Assembly: GCF_029478095.1 (NCBI RefSeq)
Contig: NZ_JAKOAV010000001.1
Span: 124,001 to 188,000 of the forward strand
From: Pelotomaculum isophthalicicum JI
GTDB taxonomy: Bacteria > Bacillota > Desulfotomaculia > Desulfotomaculales > Pelotomaculaceae
Reading direction: 5' to 3'
DNA length: 64,000 nt
Part shown: positions 41,747 through 49,212 of the stretch, piece by piece
Numbering within the stretch: position 1 is the first letter of the stretch
How the letters are laid out: every line of letters starts with the position of its first letter
Notes under the pieces: model-generated
Databases searched by the model: none
Seen by the model: only the letters and a program-made list of their open reading frames with translations
Told to the model about the DNA's origin: nothing
Translations under genes and position numbers: made by a program

Positions 41747-41875
41747 ATGGCATTCGGCGTAGGTGCAGGTTGCGGCACAGGATGCGGCACAGGTTTTGGT
41801 AACATCGGGTTTATTGTTTTCCTGATTTTTATCCTGCTCATCTTTGGAGTGAGTTGCTGCGGAGGCTGTATTTAG
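41747..41875 (+). CDS. Cys/Gly-rich small hydrophobic peptide, YjcZ-like, copy 1
   Basis: A 42-residue peptide from ATG 41747 (after AAAAGGGGTG). N-terminal Gly/Cys-rich part (GAGCGTGCGTGFG), then one hydrophobic helix (FIVFLIFILLIFGV) and a Cys-rich end (SCCGGCI). The hydrophobic FLIFILLIFG core recalls the YjcZ family of small sporulation peptides, but those lack this many Cys. A paralogue follows 28 bases later. Probably spore- or membrane-associated; the six Cys could bind metal or form disulfides. Confidence 0.75.
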   Translation: MAFGVGAGCGTGCGTGFGNIGFIVFLIFILLIFGVSCCGGCI

Positions 41876-41903
41876 TATGAAAGCCTTATAAGGAGGTATT
41901 TCC

Positions 41904-42041
41904 ATGGCTGAAGTTAAGTCCCAAGTAGTTAAAGCGGAAGAAGCTTGTGGCACAGGTTGTTTTAGTAGCCCAGCGTTTATTATCTTCCTGATTTTCATCC
42001 TGCTCGTTTTCGGCGTGGGCATGTGCGGCTGCTGCATTTAA
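41904..42041 (+). CDS. Cys-rich small hydrophobic peptide, YjcZ-like, copy 2
   Basis: A 45-residue paralogue of the preceding gene from ATG 41904 (after AAGGAGGTATTTCC). A charged N-terminus (MAEVKSQVVKAEEACGTGC) precedes the same helix (FIIFLIFILLVFGV) and a Cys-rich end (GMCGCCI). The two genes share an operon ending at the 42076 hairpin. A decayed relative of its EEACGTG segment is at 45294-45360. Confidence 0.75.
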   Translation: MAEVKSQVVKAEEACGTGCFSSPAFIIFLIFILLVFGVGMCGCCI

Positions 42042-42075
42042 ACTGTAAAAACACTAACATAAAGGCTACGTTTGT

Positions 42076-42105
42076 AACCATCGGTATTTACCGGTGGTTA
42101 TGATT
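42076..42105 (+). terminator. Terminator after the YjcZ-like pair
   Basis: AACCATCGGT / ACCGGTGGTT stem with an ATTT loop and one mismatch, then ATGATTTTGG. A close relative stands at 45371-45410. Confidence 0.7.
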
Positions 42106-42119
42106 TTGGCAATGGTAAA

Positions 42120-42379
42120 ATGAGATACATGCAAAATATGGCCAACCGGGTGAACTATCACCGGGCCATACGGCTCAAAAACGTAGAAATCATATAAATA
42201 TAATGTCAAGATGGGGTAATCGAAAGAATATAACAACGTCTGAATAGCCGGAGTTGCCATAAAATAAGCCGGGAACCACGAATCCTGGCTTAACTGGAGA
42301 GGTTTACTGCAAACATAAGAAAGGCCGTAGCGTAAATACGCCACGGCATACCGGCAGAGGCAAAAGTATTTTCCTCTTC
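42120..42379. ncRNA. Hairpin-rich region without clear gene, candidate structured RNA
   Basis: Three strong hairpins occur in 240 bases: ATGGCC..CCGGGTGA with TCACCGG..GCCAT (about 42139-42171), AGCCGGGA / TCCTGGCT (about 42268-42291) and GCCGTAGCGT / ACGCCACGGC (about 42332-42354). Short frames exist on both strands (plus 42120-42197; minus 42066-42344) but neither has a ribosome site. I recognise no RNA family. Confidence 0.35.
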
Positions 42380-42535
42380 CTATTTGTTATCTTTTGCTTC
42401 CATTAATGAGCCAAGGCAATGTTTTAACTTCTCAACTTCCACTTCACCACAAATTATCACGACAATACTATCCTTAATTTCAATGCGGCAATTGCGGCAA
42501 TCGCATTCCTCTTCTTTTTTCTCTACGAAGCCCAT
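42380..42535 (-). CDS. Small Cys-containing protein (51 aa)
   Basis: From ATG 42535, eight bases after AGGAGGG. The sequence has an acidic N-terminus with a CDCRNC cluster (EEECDCRNCRIEI) and then a beta-strand-like SIVVIICGEVEVEKL. A longer upstream frame lacks start signals. The Cys cluster suggests metal binding; no family recognised. Confidence 0.6.
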   Translation of the reverse strand: MGFVEKKEEECDCRNCRIEIKDSIVVIICGEVEVEKLKHCLGSLMEAKDNK

Positions 42536-42855
42536 TTTGAATTCCCTCCTCTCGGGGATGGATTTCCTGACCGGTCTTAAAATATAATATGTCATATGGG
42601 TTATTATGGTTAACGTTACCGTGGAGAATATTACCATGTAAAATATTACCCACAAATTCAACCAACAATACCCAACGCAAAAATGTAAAATCTCCAAAAA
42701 AATCAAGGCCTCCGGGGATCGCCCCGGGAGGCCATTTTGTGTTTTTTAGCCATTTTAGCCCGACGTTAATTTTACTACTACTAATTTAGTAATCATCAAG
42801 ACGATTAACGGCTTTTTGCTTATTCGGCATGAGTGAGAATATTGTTATACTTGCC
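42536..42855. other. Intergenic region with terminator
   Basis: Contains the strong hairpin at 42708-42745 and otherwise AT-rich sequence, presumably including the promoter for the minus-strand gene at 42380-42535. No other gene seen. Confidence 0.5.
42708..42745. terminator. Strong bidirectional-looking terminator
   Basis: GGCCTCCGGGG / CCCCGGGAGGCC with an ATCG loop and one bulged G, then ATTTTGTGTTTTTT on the plus side and A-rich sequence on the other side. The first half repeats the tRNA-Thr terminator sequence. Confidence 0.7.
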
Positions 42856-43005
42856 TTAACTGGGGTCGGCCTCATCAAATGACAAGTTTGTGACCTTGGT
42901 AAATTCACCTTTTTTAATCTCTTCTTTGCTGGCACTCTTCTCCAGTATCCCTTTAGATCCAGGTGCTAAGGTTGGTTCTTTCTTCTTTTGTTTTACTCTT
43001 TTCAT
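42856..43005 (-). CDS. Small basic protein (49 aa)
   Basis: Minus-strand ATG at 43005 follows GCGGAGGTGTATCA. The 49-residue product starts MKRVKQKKKEPTLAPGSKGI and ends SFDEADPS, a basic head with an acidic tail and no membrane segment. The clean ribosome site supports a real gene; function unknown. It may be a small acid-soluble or nucleic-acid-binding spore protein. Confidence 0.6.
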   Translation of the reverse strand: MKRVKQKKKEPTLAPGSKGILEKSASKEEIKKGEFTKVTNLSFDEADPS

Positions 43006-43139
43006 TGATACACCTCCGCTACAATATCATCTCCGGTTCAAGGATTTTTATTTTGTAAAAATGATTTTATCTCGCCGTTATTCTCCCTTCATCCACTACT
43101 CGACGATAAAATTGCAGTAGATGTAATGGCTGAGGCTAA

Positions 43140-43970
43140 TTAGTCAATTTTGGCGATTTCTTGAATTTTTCCCGCCGAGATAGACAGTTCTTGCATAGCG
43201 GCGGAAATCTCTTGTGTAGCTGCCGCCTGTTCCTCGCTTAAAGCAGCGGTATTAATAACTTTTTCATCCATTAATAATGCTTTCTCGTTTATTGTAGCAA
43301 GAATGTTTTTAATTTCCTTGACTCCCTGTGTGCTTTTCACCGACATTTTGCGAATTTCATCCGCTACTACAGAGAAACCTTTGCCGTGTTCTCCGGCTCT
43401 TGCCGCTTCTATGGCAGCGCTAAGACCCAGTAGGTTGGAAGTATTAGCAACCTCATTAATAAATCCTAAAATCGTGTCAGTCTTCTTGACCTGAGTAATC
43501 ACTTCTTCTACCTGAGTTTTAAGGATGTCTTGACTATTAGCCAGTTGCTGAGCGGAAGAAGCAAGTTCCTCTATCGTGGCTGAAGTCTGTTGCGTTGAAG
43601 ATGCTACCGCTTGGGCTATATTTGCCGCCTCGTCCTTGCTCTTTAAACCGAGACCGAGGAATATGGCGCCAATTACATTGCCTTTTTTATCTTTCAGGGG
43701 TATGCTTCTGGATTTGAAAGATACGCCATAAACCTCTTTATCTAATACTACCTCAGTAACCTTGCCCGTATTTATGGCCTTATACATACCGCCACCCTCG
43801 GGAATTGGCTTTCCGGCCAAGTCACCTAAGTCTATTTCATGACTTGGGAGATAATAGATATATTTCTCCTTGTCCGATATTCCAATCATGCAGTCGATTG
43901 GGAGCATTCCTTGGATTATTGGAGCAATTTTAACTAATGATTCCAGGACGTTATCTTCTGATAACAACAT
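43140..43970 (-). CDS. Soluble methyl-accepting chemotaxis protein
   Basis: Cytoplasmic chemoreceptor of 276 residues without membrane helices. An N-terminal sensor domain (about 1-115) ends in [20 protein letters not shown], a PAS/Cache-like end; a short signalling domain follows with the hairpin tip [20 protein letters not shown] and [18 protein letters not shown] start it at ATG 43970, seven bases after GGTGG; ATG 44018 lacks a ribosome site. The reduced signalling helices mark it as the short soluble class. Confidence 0.88.
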   Translation of the reverse strand: MLLSEDNVLESLVKIAPIIQGMLPIDCMIGISDKEKYIYYLPSHEIDLGDLAGKPIPEGGGMYKAINTGKVTEVVLDKEVYGVSFKSRSIPLKDKKGNVIGAIFLGLGLKSKDEAANIAQAVASSTQQTSATIEELASSAQQLANSQDILKTQVEEVITQVKKTDTILGFINEVANTSNLLGLSAAIEAARAGEHGKGFSVVADEIRKMSVKSTQGVKEIKNILATINEKALLMDEKVINTAALSEEQAAATQEISAAMQELSISAGKIQEIAKID

Positions 43971-44080
43971 TTTCTGCCACCACACCTTTTTATATGCTTT
44001 TATTAGTCCTCTTAACATTACATAATACTACAAAATAAAACATAATACGACAAATTTATTTATAGATAAAGGTGAGCCTC

Positions 44081-44164
44081 ATGAACAAGAAATTCAATAC
44101 CGTTAAGCTGTTTTTTAAAGTCCGATCTCGGGGACGCCGGAAGGAAGCGGAGGAAGGCGTTTGA
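44081..44164 (+). CDS. Possible 27-aa basic peptide
   Basis: ATG 44081 follows AAAGGTGAGCCTC and opens a 27-codon frame rich in Lys and Arg (MNKKFNTVKLFFKVRSRGRR...). Supported only by the ribosome site. It lies divergent to the chemoreceptor and upstream of the L,D-transpeptidase gene. Confidence 0.3.
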   Translation: MNKKFNTVKLFFKVRSRGRRKEAEEGV

Positions 44165-44241
44165 TCCAATGAATAATTGTGAGTAATAATGGTGGTAACT
44201 GTTTCCACAGATTATCATATTATAAAATGAGGTGATAACCT

Positions 44242-45081
44242 GTGTTGTATGCAAGTAGATACCTGCGTATCATGGATCCTTTAATGGAGGGACCCGATGT
44301 CCAGTATGTGCAAAAGCGGCTAAAAGAGCTGGGTTTTTATACGGGTCCGGCTAACGGCGTATATAGTCCGGAAACCCGGGATGCTGTTATCAGGGCACAG
44401 CAAAATTTTGGCTTAACCGCGGACGGTGTTGTTGGCCCGGACACGTATAATGCTCTTGGGCTTAGTCCGAAGGACGATGTTACAGTTGCGCCTGAATATG
44501 TTATTATTATCGATACCCGTACATTACAGTTATCTTTGCGCCAGTTTGGGCGAGAAATAGGGGTTTTCCCGGTGGCTGTAGGTACTCCTAACACCCCTAC
44601 GCCCCTGGGGGACTGGAAGATTATACAAAAGACTAAAAACCCGGGCGGTCCCTTCGGGGTGCGGTGGATGAGATTAAACTGTCCATGGGGAGGCTACGGC
44701 ATTCACGGTACTGATAACGAGGCCTCTATTGGTAGTGCCGCCAGTCATGGGTGTATCCGCATGAGGAATGACGACATTACCCGAATATATGAACTTGTAC
44801 CGCTTGGAACCAGGGTAAAAATAACAGGTGATGCTTTTACGGGAAGGCTTCTGCGTATAGGCGTGGAACCTGGTTCAGATGTATTGCGTGTCCAGCAAAT
44901 TTTGCAAATGCTTGGCTATTATCGCGGCGATCTGGACGGTTTTTACGGTCCGGCTACGGAATCGGCTGTAGTTCAATTTCAGCGGGCTCAAGGACTGAGT
45001 CCAGACGGAATCGTTGGTCCCCTGACCTATGATCGGCTGCAACTGGCGAATGATTTGGTACTTGGAGATAGAAGACCATAA
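44242..45081 (+). CDS. L,D-transpeptidase with two peptidoglycan-binding domains
   Basis: Protein of 279 residues: PG_binding_1 (about 12-72), a YkuD catalytic domain (about 85-195) with IHGTDNEASIG and the active-site SHGCIRMRNDD, then a second PG_binding_1 (about 210-275). It forms 3-3 peptidoglycan cross-links, as in spore cortex or stationary-phase wall. There is no signal peptide, as in several Firmicute YkuD proteins acting in the forespore. GTG 44242 follows GAGGTGATAACCT. Confidence 0.93.
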   Translation: MLYASRYLRIMDPLMEGPDVQYVQKRLKELGFYTGPANGVYSPETRDAVIRAQQNFGLTADGVVGPDTYNALGLSPKDDVTVAPEYVIIIDTRTLQLSLRQFGREIGVFPVAVGTPNTPTPLGDWKIIQKTKNPGGPFGVRWMRLNCPWGGYGIHGTDNEASIGSAASHGCIRMRNDDITRIYELVPLGTRVKITGDAFTGRLLRIGVEPGSDVLRVQQILQMLGYYRGDLDGFYGPATESAVVQFQRAQGLSPDGIVGPLTYDRLQLANDLVLGDRRP

Positions 45082-45293
45082 AATAATATGGGTATTCAGA
45101 AAACAGGCTTTTTTATTAAACCCCGCGCGCCATTGAGCAGGGTTGCGAAGGGGAGAGTAAAGCCAACAGATTGTGATTACTCGCTATTTATAGTTTTAGA
45201 TGAGGCAATGAATTATTGCATAAAATTGTTAGTTCACATGTTTATCGCCTATTTCATATTATGTAGAAAATAAAATCGGGAGCAATCTATAGG

Positions 45294-45360
45294 GCTGAAT
45301 ATCCAACTGAAGAAGCATGTGGCACAGGTTGGTTGGTTTTGGAGAAAACACAAATAGTAG
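45294..45360 (+). pseudogene. Remnant of a YjcZ-like Cys-rich peptide gene
   Basis: The DNA GAAGAAGCATGTGGCACAGG (45309-45328) encodes EEACGTG and matches the segment of the gene at 41904-42041 with one substitution. Downstream, AAAACACAAATAG...TTTGTAACCACCGG also parallels the region after that gene, including its terminator. The hydrophobic helix is gone. An old duplication with decay is the simplest reading. Confidence 0.55.
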
Positions 45361-45370
45361 GATATCTTTG

Positions 45371-45410
45371 TAACCACCGGTTTTAAAATGTGTCGGTGGT
45401 TATAAATTTT
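45371..45410 (+). terminator. Terminator, relative of the one at 42076
   Basis: AACCACCG / CGGTGGTT with a 14-base loop, then ATAAATTTTTG. Confidence 0.7.
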
Positions 45411-45475
45411 TGATTTATGGCTACGGCTTGAAGTTGTAATTTAACGGTATAAAACTACCTTCGGAGGTAATTGAC

Positions 45476-46819
45476 ATGGTCCGATCCGCTTTCCGGGAAC
45501 TTGTTGTCGGAGTCGATGCAAAAGTTCCACTTCATAATGGCAACTGGGTTACTTCAATTAATATGGATAATGCCGCTACCACACCGCCATTTGTCCAGGC
45601 TTTGCAAGAAATTATCCAGTTTGCGCCTATGTATTCTTCTGTTCATCGAGGGGCAGGATATAAGTCCAGGCTTTCAACTGAATTATATGAAAATTCAAGA
45701 TTGGCAATAGCGAACTTTGTTAAGGCGGACCTTAATCATGACACTGTAATTTTCTTAAGGAATACGACTGAAGCAATAAATAAATTATCTTATCGACTTT
45801 GTGATGACACTAAGAAAAGTGTAATTTTGTCTACATGTATGGAACACCATTCTAATGATCTTCCCTGGAGAAATAAGCATCATGTTGATTATATAGAAAT
45901 AGATAATGATGGAAGACTATGCCTTGATGATTTAGTCAATAAATTGAAAAAATATAAGCGCTCTGTAAAATTAGTAGCAGTCACCGGAGCTTCGAATGTC
46001 ACAGGATATGTCAATCCCATTTATGAAATAGCGGAAATAGCCCATCAGTATAATGCAAAAATATTCGTAGACGGAGCTCAACTAGTTCCACACGCTCAAA
46101 TTGACATGAAACCTTTCAATTCACCCCGGCATATTGATTACCTGGCATTTTCCGGCCATAAGATGTATGCGCCGTTTGGAACAGGGGTATTGATCGGCCC
46201 TAAAGAAACTTTTATGAATGGCGCCCCAGAATATACCGGAGGTGGTACTGTACGGACTGTTACCCATACTAACGTGGTATGGGACGATCCACCTAATAAA
46301 GAAGAAGCAGGTACGCCAAATTTAATGGGAGTGCTCAGTTTGCAAGCCGCGGTTAAAACATTGAGTATGATAGGTATGCAGAATATCAGTAATTATGAAT
46401 TAGGGTTATGGAAAAACACTATAGATAACTTTAAAAATATACCCGGTCTACAGCTCTATAGTGATACAAATCCCGACAAACCCCGGATAGGAATCATTTC
46501 CTTTAATCTCGAAGGGATTCATCATACTTTGGTAGCTGACATCCTGGCAGGAGAAACCGGTATAGCAGTCCGTAGCGGGTGCTTTTGCGCACAGCCATAT
46601 GTCCGGGAACTATTAAAGATTTCCGAAAAAAAAGAATCATGTATAAGAGAGCATCGCACCCACAGCCGTCCGCTCAGCCGTCCTCTTAACCGCCCGGGTA
46701 TGATCAGGGTTAGTTTTGGGTTGTACAATGACTTTGATGAAATTAGTGTTTTAGTTCAAGCGCTTCATCACATAGTAAACAATAAAGAACGTTATATCCA
46801 AAAATACATGGCTATATAA
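45476..46819 (+). CDS. Class V aminotransferase / cysteine desulfurase-like protein
   Basis: PLP enzyme of 447 residues of the SufS/CsdA type. INMDNAATTPP binds substrate near the N-terminus, CMEHHSNDLPW and VDGAQLVPH line the PLP site, the Schiff-base Lys is in AFSGHKMYAPFG, and the sulfur-carrying Cys is in RSGCFCAQPYV. No sufBCD, iscU or thiol partner is nearby, so it stands alone. An unusual Arg/His/Pro-rich insert (REHRTHSRPLSRPLNRPG) follows the Cys loop. ATG 45476 follows TTCGGAGGTAATTGAC. It could supply sulfur or act as a selenocysteine lyase-like enzyme. Confidence 0.85.
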   Translation: MVRSAFRELVVGVDAKVPLHNGNWVTSINMDNAATTPPFVQALQEIIQFAPMYSSVHRGAGYKSRLSTELYENSRLAIANFVKADLNHDTVIFLRNTTEAINKLSYRLCDDTKKSVILSTCMEHHSNDLPWRNKHHVDYIEIDNDGRLCLDDLVNKLKKYKRSVKLVAVTGASNVTGYVNPIYEIAEIAHQYNAKIFVDGAQLVPHAQIDMKPFNSPRHIDYLAFSGHKMYAPFGTGVLIGPKETFMNGAPEYTGGGTVRTVTHTNVVWDDPPNKEEAGTPNLMGVLSLQAAVKTLSMIGMQNISNYELGLWKNTIDNFKNIPGLQLYSDTNPDKPRIGIISFNLEGIHHTLVADILAGETGIAVRSGCFCAQPYVRELLKISEKKESCIREHRTHSRPLSRPLNRPGMIRVSFGLYNDFDEISVLVQALHHIVNNKERYIQKYMAI

Positions 46820-46827
46820 AAGGGCAT

Positions 46828-46868
46828 AACCCATTACAACCACCGTTCTAATGTGTTTGTAATGGGTT
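46828..46868 (+). terminator. Terminator after the class V aminotransferase
   Basis: Perfect 12-base stem AACCCATTACAA / TTGTAATGGGTT with a 17-base loop, then ATTAATG. Confidence 0.75.
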
Positions 46869-46941
46869 ATTAATGTAACATATTAATTTTCTAAAACATA
46901 AGTTGTTTTAAAGTTTTTTTCTCCGGGAGAGTGATCATTAA

Positions 46942-47094
46942 ATGCCTTTTGAACAATTAGGCGGTTTCTGTGAGATAATATTTTTTGGGGTTTTCGCTTT
47001 TTTGGCAATAACTATAGGCAAATTGCCAAATAATTTTACCCAGTTGTTAGCCTTGTTTATAGTAATAATTATTACCTGGCTGGTAATCCAATAA
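46942..47094 (+). CDS. Small membrane protein (50 aa)
   Basis: ATG 46942 after CCGGGAGAGTGATC opens a 50-residue frame with two hydrophobic helices (EIIFFGVFAFLAITIG and LLALFIVIIITWLVIQ) separated by KLPNNFTQ. Well-formed small membrane protein; no family recognised. A GC hairpin follows at once. Confidence 0.55.
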   Translation: MPFEQLGGFCEIIFFGVFAFLAITIGKLPNNFTQLLALFIVIIITWLVIQ

Positions 47095-47102
47095 TAACAA
47101 AG

Positions 47103-47124
47103 CCCCCACCTTGGGCAGTGGGGG
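47103..47124 (+). terminator. GC hairpin after the small membrane protein
   Basis: CCCCCAC / GTGGGGG with an eight-base loop, eight bases after the stop; no T-run. Confidence 0.55.
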
Positions 47125-47161
47125 AACAGGCGGCGGAACATTGGGAAAATAGTTTCCTTGA

Positions 47162-47416
47162 TTATACTGCTTTCACATTATCAAATACTTCTTGGACACA
47201 TTTCCGGCATACTATTTTACCTTGATAACTCTGGACATCTATGGTGGTGCCGCAAAAAGTACAAGTTGGCTCGTATTTCCTTAATATTATCTTGTCGAAT
47301 TCAGTATAAATCTCTATTGGGTTCTTCTCGTCAATACCCATGATGCGCCTGATTTCTGCGGGAATAACCACTCTTCCGAGGTCGTCTATTTTTCTGACCA
47401 GGCCCGTTGCTTTCAA
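47162..47416 (-). CDS. AbrB/SpoVT-type regulator with C-terminal zinc ribbon
   Basis: Protein of 84 residues. The N-terminal AbrB swapped-hairpin DNA-binding domain reads TGLVRKIDDLGRVVIPAEIR and RIMGI...PIEIY, and the C-terminal part carries two CxxC pairs (CTFCG and CRKC) likely to bind zinc. Such AbrB regulators control the switch to stationary phase and sporulation. The start is TTG 47416, nine bases after GGGGAGG. Confidence 0.9.
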   Translation of the reverse strand: MKATGLVRKIDDLGRVVIPAEIRRIMGIDEKNPIEIYTEFDKIILRKYEPTCTFCGTTIDVQSYQGKIVCRKCVQEVFDNVKAV

Positions 47417-47671
47417 TATTACATTCCTCCCCTTTTTTCGACAAAATATTACATTGATATTATACCAGATGATACCATTGAAAGTAAATACTTCTGAAAT
47501 AATTGTTTAAAAATTATTCAGTTAACAATATGTCCCTAATATTTGCTAACCTTGTATTATAGGGTATATTTGTAAACTTGCTTCATGTGTGAATTTGTAG
47601 TATTCTTCAAGGGATCACCACAACTGGTAAAGGCCGGTGATTAGTAACGAATAAAATACGGGGTGATTCTT

Positions 47672-48097
47672 TTGAAATTTTTCGTTAATATCGATGGCGG
47701 CAGCCGCGGCAACCCGGGGAATGCGGCTGCGGCAATGGTTATTACTAACGAGGCGGGTCAGGTCCTTGCCACAAAAAGCAAGTTCCTTGGGAATAAGTTA
47801 ACCAATAATTATGCTGAGTGGAGCGCTTTGGAAGGGGCGGTAGCAGCGCTGGTTCATTTGGCCCGCCAGCATGGAAACATCGAAGCTGAAGTGAGGTCAG
47901 ACAGTGAATTAATAGTACGCCAGTTTAATCGTAAATATAAAATTAAGGCCCCTGAACTATATGAGATTGCCAGGCGCGTATGGGAAAATCTTGCCGATAA
48001 TCCCAATCTCAAAGTTACCTTGAGCTATGTGCCAAGAGAGGAAAATAAGCTGGCTGACGCGGCGGTCAACCGTGAACTTGATAATTACCGTTTATAG
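47672..48097 (+). CDS. RNase HI family protein
   Basis: Protein of 141 residues with the RNase H metal-binding carboxylates: first Asp in VNIDGGSRGNPGNAA, Glu in NNYAEWSALEGAV, Asp in VRSDSELIVRQF and the last Asp in NKLADAAVNREL. It degrades RNA in RNA-DNA hybrids; this short archaeal/Sulfolobus-like form lacks the basic handle of E. coli RNase HI. TTG 47672 is six bases after GGGGTG; GTG 47663 is less well placed. Confidence 0.92.
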   Translation: MKFFVNIDGGSRGNPGNAAAAMVITNEAGQVLATKSKFLGNKLTNNYAEWSALEGAVAALVHLARQHGNIEAEVRSDSELIVRQFNRKYKIKAPELYEIARRVWENLADNPNLKVTLSYVPREENKLADAAVNRELDNYRL

Positions 48098-48211
48098 TAT
48101 AAAATTTTGTTTAAATAAGGGAGAAATAAATTTTGCTTGGCAACAGAATAGAAGGGAAGTATTTGAGCTGTCTAGAATTAATTATATACATTAAAATAAG
48201 GAGGCGCCTAT

Positions 48212-48589
48212 ATGGAAATTTTTAAAAAGGTTAGTGAGAGCGCCAAGACGCTAACTGAAGGGGCTAAAACAATAAGTAAAAAATCAAGTGACCTTGTGGG
48301 TGCGGCTAAGTTAAAGTTTGAGATAAGCAAGTTGGAAAAGGAGATGGAAAACAACATATCAGCTCTGGGTAAACTGGTTTATCTGCAATATAAAGGCGAG
48401 CGAGAACTTGATGATGAGGTGGAACGTCTTCTTGTAAGCACAAAAGCGCTGGAGGATGATATCGCTGAATATGAAGCGCAGATGGCAAAACTTATGCCGA
48501 AACCGGTGATATGTTCCAAGTGCCAGACGGAACTGCCCGCCGCCGCTAAATTTTGCTTTATTTGCGGTACTAAGGTTATTTCAGAATAA
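48212..48589 (+). CDS. Coiled-coil protein with C-terminal zinc ribbon
   Basis: Protein of 125 residues: a Lys/Ser-rich amphipathic N-terminus, a coiled coil (about 30-95, KLKFEISKLEKEMENNISAL) and a C-terminal zinc ribbon (CSKCQTELPAAAKFCFICG). Proteins of this build are common and uncharacterised in Firmicutes. ATG 48212 follows AAGGAGGCGCCTAT. Confidence 0.8.
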   Translation: MEIFKKVSESAKTLTEGAKTISKKSSDLVGAAKLKFEISKLEKEMENNISALGKLVYLQYKGERELDDEVERLLVSTKALEDDIAEYEAQMAKLMPKPVICSKCQTELPAAAKFCFICGTKVISE

Positions 48590-48631
48590 CCCAACCGAGT
48601 CAACCAATAGCAATTGTGGGGAAAAAATTAA

Positions 48632-49003
48632 ATGTTCAAAAATAAACATTTTAATGCTATTTTAACAAAATTCCTACTAATAATTACAATATTTGGATTA
48701 ATTATGCCGGTAATGGGTAACATCACTACCTTGACGGCTGTGATCGCAGCAATGGTTTTGACTTTGGCGGCCTATTTTATTGCCGATTTGATAGTTTTAC
48801 CGCAGTATGGGAATCGCTTGGCAGTTTTATCTGATGTTGTTATAACCGTGGTAGTTGCCTGGGAAGTGGTACGGTCAGTGGAAAAAGTCTATCTTCCAGT
48901 CCCTGGTCTGATAATTATTGCCGTGTTAGTTGGGCTTGGTGAATGGTACTACCATGTTCGTTATCTGGCCAGGTTGATATATAAAGGGAAAATTAAACCT
49001 TAA
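48632..49003 (+). CDS. DUF2512 (YndM-like) membrane protein
   Basis: Protein of 123 residues with four hydrophobic helices and the DUF2512 segment ADLIVLPQYGNRLAVLSDV. YndM homologs are found in spore-formers; function unknown. ATG 48632 is preceded only by a distant GTGGGG. A c-di-AMP riboswitch follows 70 bases downstream. Confidence 0.82.
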   Translation: MFKNKHFNAILTKFLLIITIFGLIMPVMGNITTLTAVIAAMVLTLAAYFIADLIVLPQYGNRLAVLSDVVITVVVAWEVVRSVEKVYLPVPGLIIIAVLVGLGEWYYHVRYLARLIYKGKIKP

Positions 49004-49071
49004 TAGGATAATAGAATGTCAATATTTGTGATATGGCCAGGCATTCTAATGACTGATATAATTGTTAAATA

Positions 49072-49198
49072 AAGCCGAATCCCCGATATATTACGGGGTA
49101 CGGGGGACAAAATTTTTTGGGGTGAATCCGGATTAACCGCGAGCGGTTATAAAGGTAGGGTGCCCTCTACCCGAACCCTTCAGCTAACCCCGAAGGCG
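49072..49198 (+). ncRNA. Cyclic di-AMP riboswitch (ydaO/yuaA)
   Basis: Conserved blocks in order: AGCCGAATCCCCG, ACGGGGGACAAAA, TTGGGGTGAATCCGG, AGGTAGGGTGCCCTCTACCC, GAACCCTTCAGCTAACCCCG and AAGGCGGAGGAGG. These match the ydaO consensus. The Shine-Dalgarno of the downstream sleB-like gene overlaps the 3' edge of the closing helix, so ligand binding probably blocks translation. ydaO riboswitches commonly control cell-wall hydrolases and osmotic functions, as here. Confidence 0.93.
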
Positions 49199-49212
49199 GA
49201 GGAGGGATTTTA

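Larger units (their letters stand above)
45082..45475. other. Intergenic region with peptide-gene remnant
   Basis: Contains a decayed YjcZ-like fragment (45294-45360) and a terminator (45371-45410). A 61-codon frame at 45088-45273 has no ribosome site and no protein-like features. Confidence 0.5.

Noticed and set aside
42066-42344. A 92-codon minus-strand ORF
   Set aside because: Starts at GTG without ribosome site and covers the terminator and hairpins of the plus strand; left as a low-probability alternative to a structured RNA.
45088-45273. A 61-codon ORF after the L,D-transpeptidase
   Set aside because: No ribosome site and no protein-like composition beyond a chance hydrophobic end.
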